This document shows positions 22,535-31,611 of a DNA stretch of 64,000 nucleotides, in pieces. This stretch comes from Kalaharituber pfeilii. Its lineage: Eukaryota; Ascomycota; Pezizomycetes; Pezizales; Pezizaceae. The translations under genes were made by a program, and so were the position numbers. The notes below the pieces were generated by a model that made no database searches, was not told the origin of the DNA, and saw only the letters and a program-made list of their open reading frames with translations. The first letter of the stretch is position 1. The number at the start of each line of letters is the position of its first letter. The DNA is taken from positions 124,001-188,000 of the forward strand of contig WHUZ01000079.1 of assembly GCA_015179045.1 (NCBI GenBank), written 5' to 3'.

Positions 22535-23026
22535 TGTTACGGCTAAGGTGAGACTTACGCGACCCGCGGAACACTGTATGATCTCCGGATCACCCATGCA
22601 AGCTGTACGCACTCAGATTATTAAAGCTAATATATGCACATGCACTAGTATATATTATTATCTTACGTCTGTACTATTGTTGCATGTTTCTGTTATGTTT
22701 GCCTGTTAGTACATATATTGGCATTGATAAGGAATTGTCAATTGTATGAGGCACTCAAGTCTATACAAGTGATGGTGATAGCATAGGTAGAAGAATCAAG
22801 ACACTAGCGGTATTCTAAGTTCTCTATAACTCTGAATCTATCGTTTTCTTACTACGCCCATGAACCGCTCCACTCCACTGCGTGCTACACACCAAGTAGC
22901 TGCCCTTCCGGCCCATCGTATATACACCTCCATAGCCATTCCGGCCCACCATATTTATACCCCTTAGCCGTAACACCTAGCCTCTGGGCCTAGCGTAGCC
23001 GAGTCTCTCACGCCCGCAATATTACA
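22535..23026 (+). mobile_element. Degraded LTR
   Basis: Starts TGTTACGGCTAAGGTGAG. It follows the 609 bp solo LTR at 45200-45808 through shared blocks (TTATTAAAGCTAATAT, TTGGCATTGATAAGGAATTG, GAATCAAGACACTAGCGG, GTAGCTGCCCTTCCGG). The 3' end should read CACGCCCGTAACA but is altered (CACGCCCGCAATATTACA). An internal stretch is missing relative to the full copy. Confidence 0.75.
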
Positions 23027-23583
23027 CCACTTCTCTACCACCTATTCCGCCCTACTATATTGGCCTAAGAAGGCTCCTCCATATTTCCGATCACCTGGAG
23101 CGACCTCTCCCTAAAGGTTCAAAGGTTGGCAAGGGAATACGCTGCGAAACAGTTACAGCCAAAACCTCTCCTCGCCCCCTCCGTACATGAGGATAATGAC
23201 TATGCTGATGATGATATAGAAAGCACTCACAGCGGTTTGGCACTCAGCCAGCTAACTCTGCTCATGTATCCAAGCACGCTGCATGAAAGTGACAACAAAC
23301 TTGCATCCCCAAGCTAGGAAAGGTCTCGAAGATTCATACTCCTACACCCAACTACTCTCGAGTAAGCTTTCCACCCAGGAGGGTGTTTAACCCTACAAGC
23401 CCTGTCACTATCTAGGCAGAAGACCCTGCCCTCCGACAGAAGGTTCACCAACTTGCCACAACCATGGGTCAGACAGTGTACAAAAAACAGCAGAAGCCAG
23501 GACTGAGGCTGAACAAGCCTCTACCGACATAGCTAATCTCTGAAATAAACAGAGAAACATAAACCATAAAATCAAGGACTATG
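23027..23583 (+). other. Possible internal remnant of the LTR element
   Basis: Lies between two LTR copies in opposite orientation. A plus-strand frame at 23126-23317 and frame-shifted neighbours could be decayed gag, but no zinc knuckle or other motif is left. Called only by position. Confidence 0.25.
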
Positions 23584-24256
23584 TGTTACGGGCGTGAGGG
23601 GCTAGGCTCCGGTGGGCACTGGAAGGCACTGGAAGGCGCTGGATGTTACGGCTATGGAAGTGCGTATTCGGCAGGCCGGAGTCGCTACGGAGGTGTATAT
23701 ACTGCGGGCCGGAATGGCTACGGAGGCGTATATGCTGCGGGCCGGAAGGGCAGCTGTTTTGCGTGGAGCGCGCAGCGGAGCGGAGCGATTCACGGGCGTA
23801 ATGAGGAAACGATAGGTTTCAGAGTAATAGAGAACTTAGAACACCGCTTGTGTCTTGATTCATCAACTATGCTATTGCCTGTGCTTAAATAGACTGAGCG
23901 CATCATACATGACTAGGCAAGCGAATAAACAAAGGACTGACAATGTGGCAAGTCCTCATCAATGCCAATACCTGTATTAACAGGTAAACGTAATGGAAAC
24001 ATGCAAGAAGTAGTACAAACACAAGGTAATAACATGTACTAGTGCATGTGCGCATATCAGCTCCATAAACCGAGTGCCAGGTACAAAGACCTTACAATCA
24101 ACAATGACACCCATTTCCTTAGCACTACCCTATTCGGAAGACAAAGAACCTTCTGCCAAGCCTAACGGGTGATCAGTCCGCTCTAGCAGCATTGGTCTTA
24201 TGAACAGTTCAGGGTAGTGTTCCCCTTGTCGGGTAAGTCTCACCTTAGCCGTAACA
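23584..24256 (-). mobile_element. LTR in reverse orientation
   Basis: Plus-strand ends are TGTTACGGGCGTGAGG and CTTAGCCGTAACA, i.e. the LTR of 45200-45808 reversed, 673 bp. No 5 bp target duplication is seen (flanks CTATG and ATAGT), so it is either one end of a rearranged element or has lost its partner. Includes a short tandem repeat with CGGGCCGGAA(T/G)GGC. Confidence 0.75.
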
Positions 24257-24660
24257 ATAGTTTCTTGGACATTTTCTGCTTGGGGGGACTAGTACTCTAT
24301 CCCCCTTTCACCTTTTTGGACTGGAAAGCAGTGGACTTTGTTCGGCTTTTGGGTGGTGCCACCGGAGGTTGGTCAGAATTGTCCTCTTCCGAGAGTGTGC
24401 TTGGCGGAATGTTCTGGGAGACAACTGCTACATATGACAGCTTTGGTGGTTTCTCCGAGTCAGTTTATGATTCCTCTTCCTTTGAGGGTTTCCTCAGATG
24501 CATATTGTGTATTTCTGTGCATGATTCCATCTTCACCACTAGTCTTCTGGTCTTTTATGCAAGCATGTATGTGTTCGATAACATCCCCTACGGCATCAAG
24601 CATATCGGACGTGAGAGCGATAGTAGTGTCGACAGAGGTAGGGGATGGTGAGGGTGATCT
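24257..24660 (-). pseudogene. Possible retroelement internal relic
   Basis: On the minus strand one frame runs through protein-like sequence (LTSDMLDAVGDVIEHIHACI, then ETLKGRGIIN, then ICSSCLPEHSAKHTLGRGQF) with two in-frame stops. A purine tract (AAAGGTGAAAGGGGGATAGAG) lies about 40 bases from the LTR edge, roughly where a polypurine tract would be expected. No known domain. Assignment to the LTR element rests on position and orientation. Confidence 0.3.
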
Positions 24661-24810
24661 TTGACTAGGCTTGCTTCCCTGCTGGTCTGTGCCAAGGAGG
24701 CTTCATGTTAGTGTGCGAGTAGCTTGGCCAGCAAAATGGAGCGGGAGAGGAATTGGTTGCTGCAAGGACCACGCTGGTATGAGTCAAGTGATGACACGGT
24801 AGACAAGTTG

Positions 24811-24930
24811 ACATCTACGGCCATAGACTGAAGAAAACGAGGCATCCCGTCCGCTCTGCCATATCTAAGCTTCAGATCGCCAAGCTAGTACTACGGTGGG
24901 TGACCACGTGGGAATCCTTGGTGCTGTAGA
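24811..24930 (+). rRNA. 5S ribosomal RNA gene
   Basis: A 120 nt sequence with the fungal 5S layout. The 5' ACATCTACGGCCATAGAC is followed by GGCATCCCGTCCGCTCTGCC, the internal promoter region, and GTACTACGGTGGGTGACCACGTGGGAATCC. The 3' GTGCTGTAGAT pairs with the 5' end (ATCTAC/GTAGAT). It is transcribed by RNA polymerase III from internal control regions and is a component of the large ribosomal subunit. Single dispersed 5S genes are typical of filamentous ascomycetes. The helices close well, so it may be functional. Confidence 0.92.
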
Positions 24931-24935
24931 TTTTT
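24931..24935 (+). terminator. RNA polymerase III terminator of the 5S gene
   Basis: TTTTT directly follows the 5S 3' end, with further T-runs at about 24941-24958. Confidence 0.8.
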
Positions 24936-24986
24936 GTCTATTTTTTTTCTTTTTTTGATTGATGAATTTGTTCCTTGTACTCACCC

Positions 24987-25040
24987 CTCGCCATAGCCCA
25001 TAGGGCGGTATGCGAGTAATGATATTAAAAAAAAAAAAAT
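24987..25040 (+). mobile_element. Ultra-short A-type retroposon downstream of the 5S gene
   Basis: 54 bp insert between TTGTACTCACCC (24975-24986) and TTGGACTCACCC (25041-25052), a 12 bp duplication with one mismatch. The body is CTCGCCATAGCCC, loop ATA, GGGCGGTATGCGAG, TAATGATATT, then A-tail. About 41 bp is not tail, so nothing upstream of the hairpin was copied. Confidence 0.88.
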
Positions 25041-25052
25041 TTGGACTCACCC

Positions 25053-25853
25053 GCAAGTTGGAGCATTTACGTATAAATGGGCTTTCAGTTCGGCTTGCAA
25101 TCAAAAGGTGTTGCAAAAAGACGTGGAGTTCTAGGAGAATGTAAGTTGCATGTAAGCAGAACCTTGCCTCCAGGTCTGAATGGAAGCTACCGACGGGTTT
25201 CGTTCTTTCCCACGCGGTACTGTTTAAGAATTGGACAGCTCCGGCAGAAGTGAGTGTTCCACTGGGCAGGGCTGTTTTACTCCAGGTTCTACAACTCAAG
25301 GACCAGAGACATACCGAAAGCACTGTAGCACGCGGGGATAGTAACGCTGGCATACAGCCGAACCTCTCATATTGGATCCTATCATAGCCATATTTGATCA
25401 TCTTTGCCGGCCCGAACCAATTGGGCGGGTGGGGGTTGAATATTTTGTCCTATTGGATACAACTCGCCTGTCAGGGTGACCGAACAAAGTATCAATGATA
25501 AGCGATGAGAGATGACGCATGATAATCACGCCATTCATAGTTATGATGGTGAAGAGAAGCTTGTTAGTTAGCACTCAATGTTAAATAGAATAATGCAAAT
25601 AACCGACACGCTGGACGCCTATATATAGAGGCCTCCACGGCCTCTATACAAAGGTCAAGCTCCAAGCGTTGTCCTAAGTTACACCTACACTTCGCTGCAA
25701 TCGCAGACACCGTAACACCGCCGGCCCAACCGTATCCAATATTGTATAACAGATTTGACTGTAAGAGAGACCTAGTCTCTGGTTACGAGACTAAAAGAGA
25801 CTCAGGTAGCCGTCTTGTAGAGGATTGCACAGCATAGAAGAGCAATCTCAGAC
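25053..25853. other. Intergenic DNA, nothing firmly recognised
   Basis: A short palindrome (GAGGCC ... GGCCTC, about 25629-25645) sits by a TATATATAGAG box and could be the core promoter of the ORF starting at 25854. A long minus-strand frame (24865-25401) crosses the 5S gene and the retroposon and is not credible. Confidence 0.35.
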
Positions 25854-26633
25854 ATGGCGCTCAAAGCGATGTGCGTGAAGGAACCTACGGGCATTGAGGG
25901 TAACGAAATGACGGTAAGAATCGGAATCGGAGCTCACCACATTGAGAGGCCTTTTTTTTTTTTTTTTTTTCAGTGATCTCGTGCCGCCCTAAGGGCTATG
26001 GCGATGCATTAAGAGGGACAAGAGATACAGGAAGCTACTTATTTGTCAGCAAGAGGAAAGGCAGGCTTTCAACGCCTGGGCAATACAGGACCTTATACTA
26101 GGCAGTGAACAACGGAATGCAGCAAAGGCCAGCACCTCCTCCAGCGCAGTACACGGACCAATGAAGGTCGCTACGCAGGATCGGGTGAGGCGGCACGCAG
26201 CAAGTACTCAGATTCGAAGGGGCAGACGTTTCAGCGGACGTTACAGCGGATCAGCGAGTGCAGAGTCCGGGAAGCCCTTCCCCCTTGAGTCTCTAAGGAA
26301 GCAAATGCAGATTTGGCTTCTATTCACGGAACGGGAAATTGATAGCTTGAAAGAAGCTGTGGAGGAGAAGCTAAGCAGATGGAGGAGCGCAGGGTTTATA
26401 TTCAGCATACTCTTTTTCAGTTCGTGAAAGTCAGTGCCATGTTCTACAAACCCACAAAACTGGAGTGCCGAGACTGTTCCCTGCTAGGCGAATATATCCT
26501 CTCATCGCGAGGCGTAAGTAACACATGTGCACGTATTTGTCTATCTAAAACCTTTTCCTATGACAAAATGTTTAGTGCAGGAAAGACGGGGGAAGGGGGA
26601 GGAATAGGTAAGCCACAGAAGGGGGTAGCATAA
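25854..26633 (+). pseudogene. Unrecognised helical ORF split by a tiny retroposon and a frame shift
   Basis: A frame opens at ATG 25854 (MALKAMCVKEPTGIEG) and reads to GAHHIER, where the insertion at 25950-26006 interrupts it. Ignoring the insert and one copy of its target duplication, the same frame resumes at once and runs to a stop at 26425-26427, about 170 residues with long charged helices. Near 26370 a +1 shift would let it continue through MEERRVYIQHTLFQFVKVS to about 26633, suggesting a second lesion. No domain is recognised; it could be a host gene or a retroelement capsid-like protein. Confidence 0.45.
25950..26006 (-). mobile_element. Ultra-short A-type retroposon inside an ORF
   Basis: 57 bp insert between CATTGAGAGG (25940-25949) and CATTAAGAGG (26007-26016). 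On the minus strand the body is CATCGCCATAGCCCTTAGGG, CGGCACGAGATCACTG, then a pure A-tail of about 20. The non-tail body is about 36 bp. Confidence 0.85.
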
Positions 26634-27606
26634 GGGCTTCACCCAGTCGGAGACTTTATGTTGGATGCTATCTATATTTCGCTTCATTTCCGTCCATGGT
26701 TGGCTCCTTATAGGTAGCTTTTTTAACTCTCTTTATGTCCCTCAGGAGGAGATGAAATAAAGACCAGTCAGAGGAGAAGGCAACAAAGATGTCGCCTGTG
26801 CTTTGTATGTTGGAACTTTCTTAGTGCAGAGTGCAGTCGACGGAACAGGTACTAATCGCTTCATTATTTCTTTACAGTACATTAATATGTCTAGGAGGCT
26901 ATAATAAAAGCGGGTTGCATTGAACGGTAACGACCAGTTCAAGTTCATAACCGACGCGGCGTCGCAGGACCAGAATATTTAGCTCGGACTTTGGTGGTGA
27001 CGCAGATATAGAAGAAGACCATCAGCTGCTGTTGATTGCTATTTAGTTTAATGCTAGAACTCAAGTATTATATCTATGGTCACGGAAGAGGTGAGCGCTT
27101 CGCCTTGGTGATTTTCTTCTGAAGAAGGGAAAAAGAAGACAAGGAACTAGTCTATTCAACTTGTCTTTCTCTAAATCAGTTCCTGTCCTATTATGCGGAA
27201 CGGAAGCACGACTGCTTGCTAGACTCATGCCACCGTTTTCTCCCTGCTTAACTGTATTGAGTATTTGCTTCTGGACCGATATAATCTGCTTATCAACGGT
27301 ACGGTATCGAGGTGCGAGGTCAAGGCGTCGATACGTAGTTGCAAATAATTACAAGCTTTCAAGTAAACTGTTGATGCTATATAGACTTGGAGGCGACAGG
27401 CAGAGCGCAAGAATCAGGTGGCGTTGAAAATCGTGCATGCCCTCTACGGCACGTCTTTCATTTATACAATATATTGAACTATCCAGGACCTCTTTTGAAC
27501 AAAAGTTCTAAGATCGGAGGGAATATGTTCATGTTTAGTCGTGCATATTAAATTCATGGTTCCGATTGCATCGACGGGACCTATTTCCCGTGCTGCTCAT
27601 GGACAG
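26634..27606. other. Intergenic DNA, nothing recognised
   Basis: Short frames only. No repeat ends or RNA genes found. Confidence 0.4.
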
Positions 27607-28371
27607 TTAACCATCCTCTCCACTTCCAATGGGGGAATTAGCCACTTTCTCTCCCTTCTTGCTCCCCTCTCTAGCTCTTATAACGAGCCTCTTAGCATTC
27701 TCCATCGCAGTAACAAGATCACGGGATATCAGATCTCCTCTAGTACTGCCCTGCTGAGCCAAAGTCGGATGGTCCAACCACAACCCCACGGTCTCTTCTG
27801 CTCTTGCAAGCCAATCCGGAACTGGTGCGACCCCAGGCCACCCGACGCCGTGTAGCCCGCGGCGACAGAGCAGATCAGAAGAGTACATAGTACTCTCCAC
27901 GTACGTGGAGTATCTCCACATAAGACGGAGCACTTCGTTCAATGCATTACGCATGCTCGCAAGCTTGTTGCTGATATCTAAAAGGGTTTCAAGTGCAGCG
28001 ATGTACTCTTGAGTCCGCCGATCCTCGCCATCAATCCTGCACCCCTGGTTGTGTTTGTCGTAGGCCTCAAACCACATCGTGTCCTCGGTGTTGAGGATAT
28101 CTGGATCGCAGTCCATCTTGTCTTCACCGTGAAATTCCCTCACCATGTCCCCGTATTTATCTTCTAGCCTGCTTTGAAGCCGGGTTTGAAAGTGTGTTGC
28201 GCGGTAGCGGGCCGTGAGCAGGAAGTTGCAGCCTAGCTTCCCGAGCTAGAGGAGCTGAATTGCAATATCAACCATCTCTTCATCACCTGAGAGAGATAAC
28301 ACTCGGTTCGTCTCTGCGTCGAGGTTGCCAACCGCGCGTTCAAACTCTTTGGCTGTGAATTTAGGCATCAT
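27607..28371 (-). pseudogene. Unrecognised gene with an in-frame amber stop
   Basis: One minus-strand frame runs from the Met pair at 28371 (MMPKFTAKEFERAVGN) to a stop at 27607, interrupted only by TAG at 28246-28248 (after VDIAIQLL). Both sides read as sensible helical protein: FLLTARYRATHFQTRLQSRL directly after the stop, then DKYGDMVREFHGEDKMD and a long mixed-charge helical part. The frame is also open upstream to about 28480. Length without the stop is about 254 residues. No domain, signal or membrane helix recognised. A recent loss by one substitution is the simplest reading; a short missed intron over the stop is possible but no good GT-AG pair is evident. Confidence 0.5.
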
Positions 28372-28650
28372 AAGTACATTCGGTGGCTTGGTAGCTAAGC
28401 TGGGCTCTGTTTGGGGGATACCGGGCGTCGAATGCCCAGGTGGTTGCAATGAATACCGAATGGGGCCAAGGACAATTTCTTTGTGTCACGAAGCGGGGAA
28501 AGAATGACATGCTTACTCATAACTTTATGTCCAGTTCGCGCCCTGGGGATGGCTTGGCATTGCTGGTGCCAAGCAAAGGAGCCCATAGCAGTATTGCCGT
28601 TGCTGCCGCCGCCTACTGTGCGCAGAGGGAACCGTACGTGGGCCCGGATT

Positions 28651-29200
28651 TGTTTTTCTTTAATATCAGTACCCGTATATTGCCTCGTGAGCTATGATAA
28701 GATTAAATACAAAGGAAATAATAAAATAATAACATTAAGGAAGAAAATCAGCAGAGCCAATTTTGACCAATGTGAAACAGAAATTGGAGTCTCATGTCAG
28801 GGGTCTGGTTTATCTTCGCTAGCTGGTGTGTGCCTCCTCATTCTCTCCAGGGCCCTTGGCCACTTCCTTCTCCAAACCTCGCACCTGTACCAGACGTGTG
28901 CAGATGTCTCCTCTTCCATGCAACACCATCTACACTTTGGCCTATCTTCCTTCGCTATCATATCCCTCCATGCCCTCAATCCTTTTCGATCTAGCAGCTT
29001 CCCAACGTGCTTGTCAATCGGCCTAACTTTTTTTTTTTTTTTTTTTTCACGTGACCCCGCATGCAGCTGTTCGCCATGGCAGGGCAAATCGGCATAACTG
29101 CTGAAGGGGCCTGTAACTCAGCTAGGTCCGGAGCAATTGCGATAACAGGACTCGGGCAGTCTCACACCAAGTCCCAAGCAATTCGAAAATTTATATAATT
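28651..29200 (-). mobile_element. 5'-truncated LINE-3 copy
   Basis: On the minus strand an ORF2 C-terminal fragment reads PIDKHVGKLLDRKGLRAWRD, then CRWCCMEEETSAHVWYRC (a C-x2-C-x8-H-x4-C knuckle typical of LINE ORF2 ends), and stops at 28797. It is followed by a T-rich 3' UTR, a decayed A-type hairpin (CATAGCTCACGAGGC, ATATACGGGTACTGATATT) and an A-rich end at about 28651. This links A-type tails to an actual LINE. The upstream limit is unclear because a B-type insertion (29029-29086) splits it. Confidence 0.75.
29029..29086 (-). mobile_element. Ultra-short B-type retroposon nested in LINE-3
   Basis: 58 bp insert between AATCGGCCTAACT (29016-29028) and AATCGGCATAACT (29087-29099). The minus-strand body starts TGCCCTGCCATGG, then CGAACAGCTGCATGC, GGGGTCACGTG, then the A-tail. 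Removing it restores the LINE-3 reading frame across the site. Confidence 0.9.
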
Positions 29201-29446
29201 CTAGTAGTGGTGAGGCCTGCCAGCAGGGCGACATGAGAGGGCCTGCAGCTCGCGTTGCAGACACACGTGCCCTATCAGCTAGAACACTATGTATCGTCCC
29301 TACCCATGTACGATATCGATTTACTCTGCTGGCTTCGGTCGATCCGCCCACTCATCTGGTTACGAGTCTCAGACTACTATTCATTCTGTGGACTCCACAA
29401 TTGAAGGCCATTCATAAAGATGCGTGCCGTGTTCCACACTTCCGTC

Positions 29447-29505
29447 CTTTTTTTCCTTTTAATAAAGACCTCGCCATAGCCCTCTGGGCGGCCTGCGAGT
29501 ATTGA

Positions 29506-29535
<30 letters not shown>
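29447..29535 (+). mobile_element. A-type retroposon, 89 bp
   Basis: Perfect 11 bp duplication ACACTTCCGTC at 29436-29446 and 29536-29546. The body is a ~25 bp T-rich leader, CTCGCCATAGCCC, loop, GGGCGGCCTGCGAG, TATTGATAT and A-tail. Confidence 0.88.
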
Positions 29536-29536
<1 letters not shown>

Positions 29537-29942
29537 CACTTCCGTCATGCGCGGGACCTCATCGCGAGGGCCGCCGTGGATCTGCGTGTGCGGAGAGGAT
29601 ATTGGCGGTAGGAAATCTCGTCGTAACTCCTGCACTGCGGTGTGCACGCAGTGGCAAAGCATACCTATACAAGTAATCCTAAAGTTGTGATGCCATATTA
29701 GGAAAGCAGCATTAACCTGTGCATGTTCCCTGGCTCCCTCGTCAGCCCGTGCCGAATTGGGCAGCACCCCAGCGCTGCATGCCGCACCTGTCTATTCTGA
29801 TCTATCCCCAGCTTAGTCAGCCACTAAGCGGTAGTCTGGTTCAAGACTGTCATCCCCTCTTGCAACCCCCTCTCCTCTTCTTTCCATCCACTCAGTAATA
29901 CCTCAAGCGTGCAACTTACCACCGCAGAATCTCAATTTCTCA

Positions 29943-29995
29943 CCCTGCCATGGCGAACAGCTGCAAAGGGGGATATGTGATAGAAAAAAAAAAAC
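29943..29995 (+). mobile_element. Ultra-short B-type retroposon, plus orientation
   Basis: 53 bp insert between perfect 12 bp repeats CTCAATTTCTCA (29931-29942 and 29996-30007). The body starts CCCTGCCATGGCG, then AACAGCTGCAAAGGGGGATA, TGTGATAG and an A-tail. It has the earliest sharp 5' end of the set, with nothing before the hairpin. Confidence 0.9.
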
Positions 29996-30621
29996 CTCAA
30001 TTTCTCAAAATGAACAGCAAAATTCGAGCACTTCTGGCAGCCATCCTATGCAAATGGCAACTTGAAGAAGATGCCACGTTCCAGTCCGATGGGGGTACCA
30101 GACGGGTATACGCAGGCCATGGGAAGCCTGCAGGCGTTGGAGAAGACCACACCTGGTTCTCCGCAGGCGAATGCAGCCAGGTACCAGCAAGAGCATCTAG
30201 AGCTGCTGATTTTGCCCAAGCTAACTACAACTTAGATCTGTCGCAAGAATCCGCATGCGGTCTCACATAAATGTTGCAGCGGAGCAACAGAGAAGGAATA
30301 CAAAAGTACCCGTTTACGGTTTACGGGTCGTGGACGGGACTTCCCAATCCGGAAAATCATTCTCGCACAGTAACTCCGTCGTACTAGCAACGTCACGCCA
30401 TTCCTCCCGCTCTCAAATAGTAGCTCTTCGCTCCGGACGAGGCAGGGTGAAGAGCGGCGGCGAGGCAGGGTGAAGGAACGTTCATATGGCAAGGCAGGCC
30501 CTTGCAATAGAACTGCTCAAGGTAATATTATTCCCTAGTCTTAGTCTCATGCCATCTTTAGTCTTGGAGCTAGACGCTAACTGATTACGCTGACTATTGC
30601 TCCCTTCATGCGACCAATGCT

Positions 30622-30867
30622 AGAGGACAAAGATGGGGCGCATGTCACCTGGCAGTCCTGGGAGGACCTAGAGGAGAAAGGTTGGAAGCAAGAAGGTGTG
30701 GAGGGCGACCCGGTCGAGTACTGGTTTGCCTGCCTCGATCTGGGGTAGCCGGGGACGGAGAGCACTGAGTGCTCAAGATGTGCATGTAGATTCCGTAGTT
30801 AGGTGTTCCAAACCTGGCCCGGGGGTCTCTGCCATAGGCTGATAGCCTGTATGCGGGGTTACGTGAA

Positions 30868-30896
<29 letters not shown>
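30622..30896 (+). mobile_element. 5'-truncated LINE-2 copy
   Basis: Encodes the last ~40 residues of LINE-2 ORF2 (HVTWQSWEDLEEKGWKQEGV, DPVEYWFACLDLG, stop at 30746-30748), the LINE-2 3' UTR, the hairpin (CTGCCATAGGCTGATAGCC, TATGCGGGGTTACGTGAAT) and about 30 A residues. Nearly identical to the copy at 57405-58262. Only GCTAG is shared by the flanks, so the duplication is uncertain. Confidence 0.85.
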
Positions 30897-30902
<6 letters not shown>

Positions 30903-30949
30903 AACATCTCACTTCCAACACCTTTCTTTTCTTTTTTTTTTTTTTTTGA

Positions 30950-31419
30950 CCGACAACAACCACTTCAGGACGAGCGTTTGGAAGCGACTCCACAACCACA
31001 ACGTCCCCCACGCTGAGAATTACATAGATCGAAAGCGCTCAGCGAGCTGAGTCTTTTGATCTAATTTTCATCCTCAAACACCCGAAACTACGTTTTTCCC
31101 CCGAGGGGGAATTTCCGAGGATCCGTCAGCTCACCACTTCTGTTGCCAACACATCATCCCCACCCCTGCTGCGCCAAGACAACGAGGCTCAAGGATCTCG
31201 AGGCCGGTGTCGCGGCGTTTTTAGACAAGAACAACGGAGGATTGGACAAGGGAGCGTTTATATTCTTCGTGTGTACAGACCCCGAGAAGGGGTACTTTAG
31301 CACATTTTGCGGGGACTGGGAGGCCGGGAAGCCGGGAAGCCGGTATGGGGAGGAGAAGGTTGGAGGCTGCCGGGAAGAGATTTGGGATTCAGCCCAATCA
31401 CGGCGGTACAGACAGAGCC

Positions 31420-31421
<2 letters not shown>
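30950..31421 (+). other. Possible 5' part of a gene cut by the LINE insertion
   Basis: CT-rich leader, then a plus-strand frame from 31143 (KDLEAGVAAFLDKNNGGLDK, FIFFVCTDPEKGYFSTFCGD) that runs straight into the LINE poly(A) at 31422. The composition looks protein-like, but no domain is recognised and I could not find its continuation beyond the LINE. Confidence 0.3.
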
Positions 31422-31452
<31 letters not shown>

Positions 31453-31611
31453 CACATAACCCCGCTTGTAGCACTTGGCCATGGCAGGGTCCCTGGGCAA
31501 GCCCTCATAGCCCGGAGACAGGCTAAACTAACTCTCTACGTACATGGCCCCCACGCGCCGTCGCCCCCGCTCTCCTAGCTTCTAGAACTTGACCCCGCAT
31601 TCTCCTACCTT

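Noticed and set aside
23581..23892. Gly/Tyr-rich open frame of 103 codons
   Set aside because: Lies inside a reversed LTR; its repeats come from LTR sequence.
24865..25401. 178-codon minus-strand frame
   Set aside because: Crosses the end of the 5S rRNA gene and a poly(A) insertion.
31405..31421. GGTACAG match between the LINE 3' flank and 40976 as a target-site duplication
   Set aside because: Only 7 bases and not adjacent to the poly(A); likely chance.
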